From: Comamonadaceae bacterium
Lineage (GTDB): Bacteria > Pseudomonadota > Gammaproteobacteria > Burkholderiales > Burkholderiaceae_C
DNA length: 35,579 bases
Reading direction: 5' to 3'
NCBI GenBank assembly: GCA_947447615.1
Contig: CANFJQ010000015.1
Location: 1 to 35,579, forward strand
Shown here: positions 16,317-30,156 of the stretch, in pieces
How positions within the stretch are numbered: position 1 is the first letter of the stretch
Layout of the letters: the number at the start of each line of letters is the position of its first letter
The notes under the pieces: generated by a model
Databases searched by the model: none
Seen by the model: only the letters and a program-made list of their open reading frames with translations
Told to the model about the DNA's origin: nothing
Translations under genes and position numbers: made by a program

Positions 16317-17306
16317 TTGTCCCAATTGCATAAATTTATTTTTGATGGCATGCCGGTGCGCGGCATGCTGGTGCAGTTGACTGACACCTGGACGGAGATA
16401 TTGCGCCGACGCGCCTCCAACACCCAGCACGGCGCTTACCCGGTGCCGCTGCGTGACATGCTAGGCCAGATGACGGCAGCGGCCACGCTCATGCAGTCCA
16501 ATATCAAGTTTGACGGATCTCTCACCATGCAGATCATGGGCGATGGGCCGGTCAAGTTAGCCGTGGTGGAAGTGCAGCCTGACTTGGCTTTGCGCGCCAC
16601 CGCAACGCTGATTGGCGTGCTACCCGATGCGGCTAGTTTGAGCCATATGGTCAACGCGCACAACCAGGGCCGCTGCGCGATTACGCTGGATCCCAAAACC
16701 AAGTTTCCTGGCCAGCAGCCTTATCAGGGCGTGGTGCCTTTGTTTGACGATCACGGTCAGCCGATAGAGCATTTGTCCGACGTGCTGGAACACTATATGT
16801 TGCAGAGCGAGCAACTCGATACTACGCTGGTGCTGGCAGCTGATGCCACTATGGCTGCAGGCTTGCTGATTCAGCGCCTGCCGGTGCAAGGCGCTGGCAA
16901 TCTGGAAGGCAGCATGGTCAGCCGGGAAAACGAAGACGCGATTGGCCGCGATGAGGATTACCAACGCATCGCCATACTGGCCAAAACCCTCAAGTCTGAA
17001 GAACTACTGAGCTTAGATGCCGAAACGATTTTGCGCCGCTTGTTTTGGGAAGAATCCTTGACGCGCTTTGAACCTTTACAAGGTGCGACAGGCCCGCGCT
17101 TTGCATGCAGTTGCAGCCGCGAGCGGGTGGCGCGCATGATTGTGTCGCTGGGTGCGGACGAAGCCCATAGCGTGATCGAAGAGCGCGGCGAACTGGAAGT
17201 AGCGTGCGAATTTTGTGGCGTGCAATACCGCTTTGACCCGGTGGACACGGCACAATTGTTTGTCGATCCCACGCGCCAGGCGGCACCGGGTACGAGCGCG
17301 CATTGA
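16317..17306 (+). CDS. hslO: Hsp33 redox-regulated chaperone
   Basis: ORF 329 aa, TTG start; C-terminal Zn motif CSC...CEFCG; LGVLPDAASLSHMVNAHNQGRCAITLDPK-type core. Confidence 0.92.
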   Translation: MSQLHKFIFDGMPVRGMLVQLTDTWTEILRRRASNTQHGAYPVPLRDMLGQMTAAATLMQSNIKFDGSLTMQIMGDGPVKLAVVEVQPDLALRATATLIGVLPDAASLSHMVNAHNQGRCAITLDPKTKFPGQQPYQGVVPLFDDHGQPIEHLSDVLEHYMLQSEQLDTTLVLAADATMAAGLLIQRLPVQGAGNLEGSMVSRENEDAIGRDEDYQRIAILAKTLKSEELLSLDAETILRRLFWEESLTRFEPLQGATGPRFACSCSRERVARMIVSLGADEAHSVIEERGELEVACEFCGVQYRFDPVDTAQLFVDPTRQAAPGTSAH

Positions 17307-17361
17307 TCTGTGCGAAACGATCCGCACCCCATGATCTGCGCGCTGGATAAGCGCAAGGCTT

Positions 17362-18000
17362 TCAGCGCATCGCAGTCGCTTGTAAGTCGCTAAACAGACG
17401 GTGCTCGCAGTCGGCGTCCGAGCACTTGTCACATAGCCAACGCCAATTGCTTCTTGCTTGCGGCATGGTGGATGCGCCGGGCTCCAACACCGCCAGTGCC
17501 CCCGCCAAGCGCTGCGGACCATGTCCGTACACCATACTGAAACCCACGCCCTGGCGCTGCAAGACTTCGCGCAATCGCGCATCGATCCGTTCACGCATAG
17601 CTGGCCCATCGCGCTGAATGCCGTCAGCCTGCCAGGGCAGGTCTAGTCCCGCCACCAAGGTCTGTTGGTAGATGCGCTGGTGGCTTAGCGCAAAAGGGTA
17701 GAGCGACGGGTCTTGAAACAGCACATCGCTATAGATGGCGGTCATGAGCGGGCTGGTATCGGTGATCAGGTAATCAGCGTCTGGCGCGCTTTCAGCCAAT
17801 CCTGCCTGGGCCTGCGCAATTGCTTTTTGCTCATGGGCTAACGGCGTGCGTCCATGCTCATCACACCAAATACGCAGCACTTCATGTACGACAACTACCT
17901 GCGCGCCTCGGGCTTGCCAATGGGCTTGTAGCTTTGCCACCAAGCTGGATTTACCAGTGCACTCGGCACCGAGTACCGCAATTTTCAAAGGCTGTGCCAT
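17362..18000 (-). CDS. NadR-like nucleoside/nucleotide kinase, P-loop ATPase
   Basis: From MAQPLKIAVLGAECTGKSSLVAKLQAHW (Walker A GAECTGKSS); DADYLITDTSPLMTAIYSD. The ORF track begins at 18024. Confidence 0.75.
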   Translation of the reverse strand: MAQPLKIAVLGAECTGKSSLVAKLQAHWQARGAQVVVVHEVLRIWCDEHGRTPLAHEQKAIAQAQAGLAESAPDADYLITDTSPLMTAIYSDVLFQDPSLYPFALSHQRIYQQTLVAGLDLPWQADGIQRDGPAMRERIDARLREVLQRQGVGFSMVYGHGPQRLAGALAVLEPGASTMPQARSNWRWLCDKCSDADCEHRLFSDLQATAMR

Positions 18001-18030
18001 GGGCCTGTAGCCAATGGGTGCCAATTGGCC

Positions 18031-18306
18031 TTACTTAACCACTTGCACAAAAATTTCATTGGGTTTGACCATGCCCAATTCCGAGCGGGCTTTTTCTTCG
18101 ACGATTTCCAGTCCCTCGCGCAGATCGCGAATCTCCGCTTCCATGCGCTGGTTGATCTGCTCTGCACGCGCATTGCTTTGCTTTTGCGCATTCAGTTCTT
18201 CGTTAAGCCGCGCCACATTCGGAATGCTGCCGCGCCCGAACCACAGCTGCCCCTGCAAGACCAGCAGCAGGACTAACAAGGCAACAGGAACCAGGCGCAG
18301 CTTCAT
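18031..18306 (-). CDS. ftsB: Cell division protein FtsB
   Basis: ORF 91 aa: one N-terminal TM, LQGQLWFGRGSIPNVARLNEELNAQKQSNARAEQINQRMEAEIRDLREGLEIVEEKARSELGMVKPNEIFVQVV; adjacent to eno. Confidence 0.93.
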   Translation of the reverse strand: MKLRLVPVALLVLLLVLQGQLWFGRGSIPNVARLNEELNAQKQSNARAEQINQRMEAEIRDLREGLEIVEEKARSELGMVKPNEIFVQVVK

Positions 18307-18321
18307 TGCAATAGGCTAGGT

Positions 18322-19933
<1,612 letters not shown>

Positions 19934-19940
19934 AGCGTCT

Positions 19941-22516
<2,576 letters not shown>

Positions 22517-22576
22517 CTACATTGCGCTTTGAAGCTGCTGCCACGATTGGGGCAGTGCATAACGGGGCGAAAACGC

Positions 22577-23800
22577 ATGGATTTGAACGGTAAACACATT
22601 GTTTTGGGCCTGACCGGCGGGGTTGCTTGTTATAAGGCCGCATATTTGTGTCGCCTGCTGGTCAAAGAGGGGGCGAAGGTGCAGGTGGTAATGACCGAGG
22701 CGGCTGCCCAATTCATCACGCCGGTGACCATGCAGGCCCTGAGCAACCGCACTGTCTATGTATCCCAGTGGGATGCGCGCGAGCCCAACAATATGGCGCA
22801 TATCAACCTCAGCCGCGAGGCCGATGCGATTTTAGTGGCGCCAGCAAGCGCCGATTTCATGGCCAAGCTCTTGCATGGCCGCGCGGATGATTTACTCAGC
22901 CTGATGTGCCTGGCGCGCCCCTTGGAGCGCGTGCCCTTGCTGCTGGCCCCGGCGATGAACCGCGAGATGTGGGCGCACCCGGCCACGCAGCGCAATATGG
23001 CGCAATTGCGCGCCGATGGCGCACATGTGCTGGGCGTGGGCGAGGGCGACCAGGCGTGCGGCGAAACCGGCGACGGCCGCATGCTGGAGCCCGAAGAATT
23101 GCTGGAAGACCTGATCGCGCACTTTCAGCCTCAAGTTTTGTCCGGGCGCCGTGTACTTATTTCTGCGGGCCCCACTTACGAAGCCATCGACCCGGTGCGC
23201 GGTATCACCAATTTGTCCAGTGGGAAAATGGGATTTGCCGTGGCCCGCGCGGCGCGCGACGCGGGTGCGGATGTCACCCTGGTGGCCGGGCCAATCCACT
23301 TGGATGGGCCGCGTGGGGTGCGGCGCATCAACGTGCGCTCCGCGCTGGAGATGGACGCGGCTTGCCGCGCGCATGCAGACCAGGCCGATGTGTTTATCGC
23401 CACCGCTGCCGTCGCCGACTGGCGCCCTGCCAGCGCGCAAACGCAAAAAATAAAGAAACAAGGCGATGGCCAGGTGCCCAGCCTTGCTTTTGTGGAAAAC
23501 CCGGACATCTTGGCCGCTATCGCCGCGTCCGAACGCGCCCGCAGCGGCGCCTTGTACTGCGTCGGCTTTGCGGCCGAAAGCCAGGATCTAGAAGCCCAGG
23601 CCACAGCCAAGCGCTTGCGTAAGGGAGTGCCTTTGCTGGTGGGCAATATCGGCCCAGCCACATTCGGGCAGGACGACAATGCTTTGCTGCTGATCGACGC
23701 ACAGGGCACGCTAGAAATGCCACGCAATTCCAAGCAGGCGCTGGCGCGCATGCTGGTAGCCGAGATTGCAAAGCGCTTGCCGGTGTCTGGCGCGGCCTGA
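22577..23800 (+). CDS. coaBC: Phosphopantothenoylcysteine decarboxylase / phosphopantothenate-cysteine ligase
   Basis: From ATG at 22577: [28 protein letters not shown]...[20 protein letters not shown]...[25 protein letters not shown]. The ORF track start at 22181 lies inside antisense pyrG. Confidence 0.96.
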   Translation: MDLNGKHIVLGLTGGVACYKAAYLCRLLVKEGAKVQVVMTEAAAQFITPVTMQALSNRTVYVSQWDAREPNNMAHINLSREADAILVAPASADFMAKLLHGRADDLLSLMCLARPLERVPLLLAPAMNREMWAHPATQRNMAQLRADGAHVLGVGEGDQACGETGDGRMLEPEELLEDLIAHFQPQVLSGRRVLISAGPTYEAIDPVRGITNLSSGKMGFAVARAARDAGADVTLVAGPIHLDGPRGVRRINVRSALEMDAACRAHADQADVFIATAAVADWRPASAQTQKIKKQGDGQVPSLAFVENPDILAAIAASERARSGALYCVGFAAESQDLEAQATAKRLRKGVPLLVGNIGPATFGQDDNALLLIDAQGTLEMPRNSKQALARMLVAEIAKRLPVSGAA

Positions 23801-23843
23801 TACCGCGAGCGCTCACTTTCCCCTTTTATTACTTTATTCCCCT

Positions 23844-24290
23844 ATGCATATCGACGTCAAAATTCTCGATCCGCGACTGGTCGATCAGTTGCCCGCCTAC
23901 GCTACACCGGGCAGCGCCGGGCTGGATTTGCGCGCCTGCCTGGACGCGCCGCTGACACTCGCGCCCAATGCCTGGCAGCTGGTGCCCACCGGCATGGCCA
24001 TGTACCTGAAGGACCCGGCCTACGCGGCCCTGATCCTGCCGCGCTCAGGGCTTGGCCACAAACACGGCATCGTGCTGGGCAATTTAGTGGGTTTGATTGA
24101 CAGCGATTACCAGGGCCAGCTCATGGTGAGCGCCTGGAATCGCAGCACCGTGCCTTTTGTCATCGAACCCATGGAGCGTATTGCCCAATTGGTCATCGTG
24201 CCGGTGGTGCAGGCGCAATTCAATATCGTGGAAGCCTTCCCGGAGTCTGAGCGCGGTGAGGGCGGCTACGGCTCGACCGGCAAAAAATAA
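23844..24290 (+). CDS. dut: dUTP diphosphatase
   Basis: From ATG at 23844: [36 protein letters not shown]...[37 protein letters not shown]...[12 protein letters not shown]. Confidence 0.97.
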   Translation: MHIDVKILDPRLVDQLPAYATPGSAGLDLRACLDAPLTLAPNAWQLVPTGMAMYLKDPAYAALILPRSGLGHKHGIVLGNLVGLIDSDYQGQLMVSAWNRSTVPFVIEPMERIAQLVIVPVVQAQFNIVEAFPESERGEGGYGSTGKK

Positions 24291-24298
24291 CTGTTTAT

Positions 24299-24832
24299 TT
24301 AGTGCAAGGTGCGTTGCCCGGATATCGGATCAGCCAGCGCTTCGATGCGAAAAAAGCCGGTACCGGTGGTGCCGCGTTGGACTTCCTCGTCGCTGGCTTC
24401 ACGTACGGACTCCACCCGCATGCGCAAGCGGATTGCGATGCCAGCCAGCGGGTGGTTGGCGTCCAGCACCACATGTTCTGGGTAAATGTCGGTCACGGTG
24501 TACAGCGCCTCGCGTGGGGCATCCGGGTGGCAACCGGCCGGAAGTGCCGAGCCTTCGATGGTCAGCCCGACTTCCAGTTCCGCCGGGAAAAAGTGCCTAG
24601 GCTCTAGAAACAGCAGTTGCTCATTAAAGTCGCCAAAGGCCTGTTCCGGCTCGATTTGCAATTGCACCGTAGCACCGACTTCGTGGCCTTGCAGCGCTTC
24701 TTCGATGGCAGGGAGTAAATCTTTGCCGCCGACCAAAAACTCGACCGGCTCGTCTAAAACGTCCATTTCCTCGCCCAGGGTGTCGCTTAAAACCCAGGTC
24801 AGCGCGACGACGCAGTGTGATGTGATTTCCAT
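24299..24832 (-). CDS. FKBP-type peptidyl-prolyl isomerase, SlyD-like
   Basis: ORF 177 aa: SDTLGEEMDVLDEPVEFLVGGKDLLPAIEEALQGHEVGATVQLQIEPEQAFGDFNEQLL...VVLDANHPLAGIAIRLRMRV. Confidence 0.88.
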   Translation of the reverse strand: MEITSHCVVALTWVLSDTLGEEMDVLDEPVEFLVGGKDLLPAIEEALQGHEVGATVQLQIEPEQAFGDFNEQLLFLEPRHFFPAELEVGLTIEGSALPAGCHPDAPREALYTVTDIYPEHVVLDANHPLAGIAIRLRMRVESVREASDEEVQRGTTGTGFFRIEALADPISGQRTLH

Positions 24833-24881
24833 CCGACAATTGTCGCAGTTTCTGTTTACTCCGCTTCACCAAGGATCCCCC

Positions 24882-26018
24882 ATGCAAGTTGATCAGCCCT
24901 TAGCGCTTTTAGGCGGTTTGTCACCGGCGCAGTTCATGAAGCGCTATTGGCATAAAAAGCCCTTGCTCATCCGTCAGGCGATACCCGGCATGCAGCCCTT
25001 GCTAGAGCGCACCGAACTGCTGGACCTGGCGGCCCGAGACGATGTGCAATCGCGCCTGGTGATCCAGCAGGGCGCAGCGGCCAAGCGGCCTTGGACCTTG
25101 CGCCACGGCCCTTTTGCCCGGCGCAGCCTGCCGCCTTTTAAAAAACCGGGCTGGACGCTGCTGGTCCAAAGCGTGGACTTGTTCGATGCGCGCGTGCAGG
25201 CCTTGCGCGAACAATTTCGCTTTGTGCCGGACGCGCGCTTGGACGATGTCATGATCAGTTACGCCAGCGACGGCGCAGGCGTAGGGCCGCATTTCGATAG
25301 CTACGACGTGTTTTTATTGCAGGCCCACGGGCAGCGCCGCTGGCGCATAGGGCGTCAGAAAGACTTGACGCTCCAAGACGGCATGCCTTTAAAAATCCTG
25401 GCAGATTTCCAGCCAGAGCAGGAATTTTTGCTGGAGGCCGGGGACATGCTGTACCTGCCGCCCCGCTACGCCCACGACGGCGAGGCGCAGGGCGAGTGCA
25501 TGACCTACTCCATCGGCTTTCGCGCGCCCGACCAAGTGGAGTTGGCGCAGTCCTTGTTGCAGGGCATGGCGGAACAACTCGCTGATGCCATGCCAAGAAA
25601 GCGCTACCGCGATCCCGGCCAGGCCGCCGCCGCACATCCCGCGCAAATCCCCTTCGATCTCCAGGCGTTTGCACAGGAGGCATTACATACGGCTTTGCGC
25701 GATCCGCAATTATTGGCGCGCACTTTGGGCGAGCAGCTGAGCGAGCCGCCCGCTGCGGTCTGGTTTGCGCCGCAGGAATCGGCTGCCGGTTTGCGCAAGG
25801 GCGTTTGTTTAGATCGGGGCACGCGCATGCTTTACGACGCGCAACATGTGTTTATCAATGGCGAGAGTTTTACTGCCTCAGGAAGGGATGCGCAATTGGT
25901 GCGCCAACTCGCTGACCAGCATTTTTTGGACGCCCGGCAGTGTTCCCGTCTGAGTCCGGGGGCGGCGGACCTGCTGGGCCAGTGGCTGGACAGCGGCTGG
26001 CTGCAAGCACTTGAGTAA
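24882..26018 (+). CDS. JmjC/cupin ribosomal-protein oxygenase (RoxA/YcfD-like)
   Basis: From ATG at 24882: MQVDQPLALLGGLSPAQFMKRYWHKKPLLIRQAIPG...VGPHFDSYDVFLLQAHGQRRWRIG...EAGDMLYLPPRYAHDG (HxD...H). Confidence 0.9.
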   Translation: MQVDQPLALLGGLSPAQFMKRYWHKKPLLIRQAIPGMQPLLERTELLDLAARDDVQSRLVIQQGAAAKRPWTLRHGPFARRSLPPFKKPGWTLLVQSVDLFDARVQALREQFRFVPDARLDDVMISYASDGAGVGPHFDSYDVFLLQAHGQRRWRIGRQKDLTLQDGMPLKILADFQPEQEFLLEAGDMLYLPPRYAHDGEAQGECMTYSIGFRAPDQVELAQSLLQGMAEQLADAMPRKRYRDPGQAAAAHPAQIPFDLQAFAQEALHTALRDPQLLARTLGEQLSEPPAAVWFAPQESAAGLRKGVCLDRGTRMLYDAQHVFINGESFTASGRDAQLVRQLADQHFLDARQCSRLSPGAADLLGQWLDSGWLQALE

Positions 26019-26115
26019 GTCAAGAAAGTATGCTTTTTCCCCAGAAAGTCGATAAAAACAGCACTTTCGTGGTGCGCCCCCAATGGCGTAAAGGGTTTAC
26101 CCGAATCTGATCTTG

Positions 26116-26121
26116 TATAAT
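26116..26121 (+). promoter_or_regulatory. Candidate -10 element (TATAAT) upstream of the small lipoprotein gene
   Basis: cttgTATAATtatggg matches the sigma70 -10 consensus exactly; no convincing -35 at 17 bp. Confidence 0.5.
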
Positions 26122-26228
26122 TATGGGCTCTGGCGAAAAGAGATCGAATGCTTTTTGTCGGGGTTCGGGTAGTCCGCTGCCTGAGCAATTTCCGGAAATT
26201 GTTTCGTTAACTCATTTACATTCATATC

Positions 26229-26396
26229 ATGAACAAATCACTCGTTTTGGCCGCCGTTATCGCTGCTGCTGCTTTGGCCGCTTGCGGTAAAAAAGAAGAA
26301 GCTGCTCCTGCTGCTGCTCCCGCACCTGCTGCTGCACCCGCTGCAGACGCATCTGCTGCTGCTCCTGCTGCTCCGGCGTCGGAAGCTTCCAAGTAA
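26229..26396 (+). CDS. Small Ala/Pro-rich lipoprotein (55 aa), absent from the ORF track
   Basis: MNKSLVLAAVIAAAALAACGKKEEAAPAAAPAPAAAPAADASAAAPAAPASEASK*; lipobox LAAC; followed at once by a strong terminator. Confidence 0.85.
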   Translation: MNKSLVLAAVIAAAALAACGKKEEAAPAAAPAPAAAPAADASAAAPAAPASEASK

Positions 26397-26409
26397 TTTT
26401 TTACTCGGA

Positions 26410-26443
26410 CGAAAAAAAACCACCGCAAGGTGGTTTTTTTTCG
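26410..26443. terminator. Bidirectional intrinsic terminator between the lipoprotein gene (+) and bamC (-)
   Basis: Perfect palindrome CGAAAAAAAACCACC-GCAA-GGTGGTTTTTTTTCG: GC-rich core, GNRA loop, A8/T8 tracts on both sides. Confidence 0.93.
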
Positions 26444-26485
26444 CCTGTCATTTTTATTGACCGCATATACGGCCAAAAAGCCGCT

Positions 26486-27577
26486 TTATTTCAGGTCGTT
26501 AGCAAGCAATTTCAAAATCGCGCGTCCTGCCTCGGTGTTATCCGGCAGTCCCTTGCTGTCTAGCACTTTTACTGTGCTCTTCGCCTCCGCCGCTTTCACT
26601 TCAATCTGGTACTTCAGTGCGGTATCTTTGGTATCGGTGCCCCATTTGAAATTCATGATCTTTTTCATGATCCCGCTGTCAGCATCCGGCGCTTTATAGG
26701 CATAACGCACAAAATACAGGCCTTTGCTGCGATCGCGATCCTCTACGGTAAAGCCGGACCGGTCCAGGGTAAGCCCAACGCGGCGCCAAGCGCGGTCGAA
26801 TGTTTCGCTTAGTTGCACGTAGGAATCGGCCGCTCCAGAATTCATGACCACAGCAGCAGCTTTGGGCGCTTCGGGCGCCGCTGCGGCGGTCGCTTGGGCG
26901 GTAGTCAAGCCCAGCTTACGCATCAAAAGGCCTAGGTACTCGGCTTCGGTTTCGGGATCCGTAGGACCGGCCTGCCAGGCGGTTGTGTTGGAGCGCTCGG
27001 TGGTATAGACCTCTACCATGCTGCGGTAGCTAATGAAAATTTCCGTCTCACCATTGGCATTGCGTTCCAATCGCGCTCGAAACTTGCGCCGCTCGGGGCT
27101 CGAGTACATGTTTTCGAATACTTTGGACAGCGCGCTGCGGATAAAGTCCTGTGGAATACGCGCCTTGTTATCCACCCACTCGGTTTCCATAATGCCCACA
27201 TCAGAAAGTTCGGAAGCCATGGGGAAGCCGTTTTCCTGCCAAAAATCTTTGAGGGGGCCCCACAGCGCCTCGGGGGGGCGCTTGACCACCAGCCAGCGCT
27301 GATTGCCATTGCGTTCCATGCGGATATCGCTTAACGCCAAAGGCGCCATGGTAACCGCACCATTGGCAACGCCAGCCGCTTGGGATCCAGACGCGGATAC
27401 GGCGCCATTGACCACGGCATACCGCGTTTCCTTACTAAGTTGGGTCAAGTCTGGAGGAACTTCCAATTTTGTGGGCCGACTGGCGGACTTGTAGTCCACT
27501 TTGCTGCCTTCCAAAATCGAACAGCCGCCCAGACTGAGGGCTGCGACAAGTAGGGCGAGGGGAAAGATGGGTTTCAC
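26486..27577 (-). CDS. bamC: Outer-membrane assembly lipoprotein BamC (NlpB)
   Basis: From GTG at 27577: MKPIFPLALLVAALSLGGCSILEGSKVDYKSASRPTKLEVPPDLTQLSKETRY...; lipobox LGGC; upstream of dapA on the same strand. The ORF track start 27718 overlaps dapA. Confidence 0.92.
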   Translation of the reverse strand: MKPIFPLALLVAALSLGGCSILEGSKVDYKSASRPTKLEVPPDLTQLSKETRYAVVNGAVSASGSQAAGVANGAVTMAPLALSDIRMERNGNQRWLVVKRPPEALWGPLKDFWQENGFPMASELSDVGIMETEWVDNKARIPQDFIRSALSKVFENMYSSPERRKFRARLERNANGETEIFISYRSMVEVYTTERSNTTAWQAGPTDPETEAEYLGLLMRKLGLTTAQATAAAAPEAPKAAAVVMNSGAADSYVQLSETFDRAWRRVGLTLDRSGFTVEDRDRSKGLYFVRYAYKAPDADSGIMKKIMNFKWGTDTKDTALKYQIEVKAAEAKSTVKVLDSKGLPDNTEAGRAILKLLANDLK

Positions 27578-27600
27578 AAATAAGCCTTTGGTAGCGAAAA

Positions 27601-28494
27601 TCAAATGAGTCCAGTGGACTGGAGTAAATTTTCCAACGCCGGGCGCATGGGTTCGCTTAGCGGGGTCAAGGGCAAACGGATGGCGGGGTTGCACAAGCCC
27701 ATGCGCGCCGCCGCCCATTTGACAGGGATCGGGTTGGCCTCTACAAACAAGCCTTTGTGCAGGGGCAGTAGGCGGTTTTGAATGTCCATCGCTGCGCGCG
27801 GATTGCCCGCCAGCGCAGCGTCACACAATTCATGCATCAGGCGCGGCGCGATATTGGCCGTGACGCTGACATTGCCGTGACCGCCACAGAGCATCAAGGC
27901 CACGGCGGTGGGGTCGTCGCCGGAGTAAATCGCAAAGCCTGGGGGCGCCTCTTTGATCAGCCATTGCGCCCGCTCGATATTGCCGGTAGCTTCTTTGATG
28001 CCCACGATGCCGGGCACTTGGGCCAGGCGCAATACCGTGTCGTGCGCCATATCGGCAACGGTGCGTCCGGGTACGTTGTAGAGCACCATCGGCAAGTCCA
28101 CTGCGCGGGCGATGGCACTGAAGTGCTGGAACAAGCCTTCTTGGGTAGGTCGGTTGTAATAGGGCACCACTTGCAACTGGCAATTGGCGCCGACCGATTT
28201 GGCAAACTCGGCCAGTTCGATGGCCTCTTTGGTGGAGTTGGCACCGCAACCGGCCATGATGGGCACCCGGCCTGCCGCTTGTTGCACCGATACGCGAATG
28301 ATTTCGCAATGTTCTTCCACCGTTACCGTGGGCGACTCACCGGTGGTGCCGACCACGCAAATGCAGTCGGTGCCTTCCTGGATATGCCAATCGATCAGGC
28401 GTCTGAGGGCCGCATAGTCCACAGCGCCTTCGTCCAGCATGGGGGTAATCAAGGCAACAATGCTGCCGCGGATCGGTGAAAAATTCGATAGCAT
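27601..28494 (-). CDS. dapA: 4-hydroxy-tetrahydrodipicolinate synthase
   Basis: ORF 297 aa: [53 protein letters not shown]...[16 protein letters not shown]...LYNVPGRT...[14 protein letters not shown]. Confidence 0.97.
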   Translation of the reverse strand: MLSNFSPIRGSIVALITPMLDEGAVDYAALRRLIDWHIQEGTDCICVVGTTGESPTVTVEEHCEIIRVSVQQAAGRVPIMAGCGANSTKEAIELAEFAKSVGANCQLQVVPYYNRPTQEGLFQHFSAIARAVDLPMVLYNVPGRTVADMAHDTVLRLAQVPGIVGIKEATGNIERAQWLIKEAPPGFAIYSGDDPTAVALMLCGGHGNVSVTANIAPRLMHELCDAALAGNPRAAMDIQNRLLPLHKGLFVEANPIPVKWAAARMGLCNPAIRLPLTPLSEPMRPALENLLQSTGLI

Positions 28495-28541
28495 GGGAAG
28501 CTTCTATAAAAGTGCCGCGACAGCGGCATGGGCGATGCGAT

Positions 28542-29111
28542 TCATTTTAGCGGTGCGGGCGATGCAATAAATTCCTCCGGCCCGCAGCGCTTGGCCACCA
28601 TGCGCTGCACTACACGCAGTGGATCTGCTTCTAGGCCGCACTCGTAAGCGATCACTTGCAAGGACTGGCAACGCGCTAACAACTCGCCAGGCTGCAACAA
28701 AAAGTCCGGGTTGCGCGGCCTGCCAAGACGTTCCTGACCGCAGGCAAAGGTTTCGTAAAGTAAGACGCCTTCTGGTGCCAAGCTGGCCAACAGGTCCGGC
28801 CACAAGGGGCGCCAGAGGTAATTAACAACCACTACTGCATCAAATAAGCGGTGCCCCTGGCTGCCGTGGAGCGGCCAAGCTTGGTTTTCCAGGTCTGCGG
28901 CTATCAATTCGCTTTGGGGTGTCCATGCTTGTGCCGCGCTGGTATCCAAATCCAGCCCAGTGACACGGTGACCCAGTGCATGCAGGTAATGCAAATGCCG
29001 CCCGCTGCCGCAGGCCACATCTAGCACGCGCGATTGCGGTGCCAGCAGGTGCGACCAGCGTACTAGCCAAGGTGACGGCGCCGCCAATGGTCCGTCATGG
29101 TGCGGGTTCAT
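28542..29111 (-). CDS. SAM-dependent methyltransferase (TehB/Methyltransf-like)
   Basis: ORF 189 aa: SRVLDVACGSGRHLHYLHALGHRVTGLDLDTSAAQAW...DAVVVVNYLWRPLWPDLLASLAPEGVLLYETFACGQERLGRPRNPDFLLQPGEL. Confidence 0.85.
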   Translation of the reverse strand: MNPHHDGPLAAPSPWLVRWSHLLAPQSRVLDVACGSGRHLHYLHALGHRVTGLDLDTSAAQAWTPQSELIAADLENQAWPLHGSQGHRLFDAVVVVNYLWRPLWPDLLASLAPEGVLLYETFACGQERLGRPRNPDFLLQPGELLARCQSLQVIAYECGLEADPLRVVQRMVAKRCGPEEFIASPAPLK

Positions 29112-29944
29112 TGGGGTTTAACTTCGTCTTTGAGGGCGTTGAGGGCCATGCGCTCCACCACGCCGGGCACAATCAATTTGAGAAAGCGTCCGAGCTTGCC
29201 CGCAGCCGTCATAACTACTTCGCGTTCGCGTGCTTGCATGCCCGCGATGATCAAGCGCACGCATTGGTCCACGCGCATGGCATTGTCCTCGCGCAAGCCA
29301 CTGCTACCTGCCGCCTCGCCCTTGGCGTTGAGGCCGTGGTAGCGGATGCGGGTGAGCACCACGCCCGGAAACGCAATGGTCACACTGACCCCTGCGCCTA
29401 CTAGCTCTGCGCGCAAGGCCTCAAAAAAGCCGGTCATGGCAAATTTGGTGGCGCTATAGGCGGTGCGCCCCGGCACGCCGATCAGCCCAGCCAGCGAAGA
29501 TACCGCCACGATGCGGCCTTTGCGCACTTTCAAATAGGGCAGCGCTGCGTGGGTACACCACACGCTACCCCACAAATTGATTTGCATCAGGCTTTGGTAC
29601 CAATGCAAATCGTCAGCCTGCACGTCGGCGAGCAGGGCCTGGGCCGAAACCCCCGCGTTATTGACCAAGGTGTCGATATGCCCGAAGTAGTCCGCGGCCT
29701 TGGCAATCAGCGCGCGGCACTGGTCTTGCTGCGCCACATCCGTCGGCACCACCAGGCAATGCGCGCCCAGCCCACGGCATTGGGCGGCGGTGCTTTCCAG
29801 ACCTTGTGGCGAGCGGGCGGCCAGCACCAGGCCGAGTTTGGTGCCATGGCGCTGCGCCAACTGGCGCGCCATTTCTGCGCCAATGCCGTCGGATGCGCCG
29901 GTGATGATGACCACTAGCAAGTCGGGCGGTATGGCGGTATTCAT
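29108..29944 (-). CDS. SDR-family oxidoreductase
   Basis: ORF 278 aa: VVIITGASDGIGAEMARQLAQRHG...LVNNAGVSAQ...GRTAYSATKFAMTGFFEALRAEL; 4-nt overlap with the downstream methyltransferase. Confidence 0.93.
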   Translation of the reverse strand: MNTAIPPDLLVVIITGASDGIGAEMARQLAQRHGTKLGLVLAARSPQGLESTAAQCRGLGAHCLVVPTDVAQQDQCRALIAKAADYFGHIDTLVNNAGVSAQALLADVQADDLHWYQSLMQINLWGSVWCTHAALPYLKVRKGRIVAVSSLAGLIGVPGRTAYSATKFAMTGFFEALRAELVGAGVSVTIAFPGVVLTRIRYHGLNAKGEAAGSSGLREDNAMRVDQCVRLIIAGMQAREREVVMTAAGKLGRFLKLIVPGVVERMALNALKDEVKPQ

Positions 29945-29992
29945 AGGGTGGAGGCTTGTATTAACGGAAATATAGGCATGAAACAGATCGTG

Positions 29993-30154
29993 CTAGAAAC
30001 ATGCCCACAACTGATCTGTCAGCATGATCACGAGCTGCGGATTGCTGTACAAATAAAACACCCCGCCGAGCACGGCGGTCAAGGCAATGCCTAGCAGCAT
30101 GCGGCTGAGGCGCGGTTTGCCTGCATGCCGGTATGCGTTGCCTGGCTCGTCCAT
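29993..30154 (-). CDS. Small single-TM hypothetical protein (53 aa), absent from the ORF track
   Basis: MDEPGNAYRHAGKPRLSRMLLGIALTAVLGGVFYLYSNPQLVIMLTDQLWACF*; begins 2 nt after the MFS stop on the same strand. Confidence 0.6.
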   Translation of the reverse strand: MDEPGNAYRHAGKPRLSRMLLGIALTAVLGGVFYLYSNPQLVIMLTDQLWACF

Positions 30155-30156
30155 CT

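Noticed and set aside
26222-26476. 84-aa minus-strand ORF opposite the small lipoprotein
   Set aside because: Its Ala/Gly repeats mirror the GCT/CCT codons of the lipoprotein; it spans the terminator palindrome.
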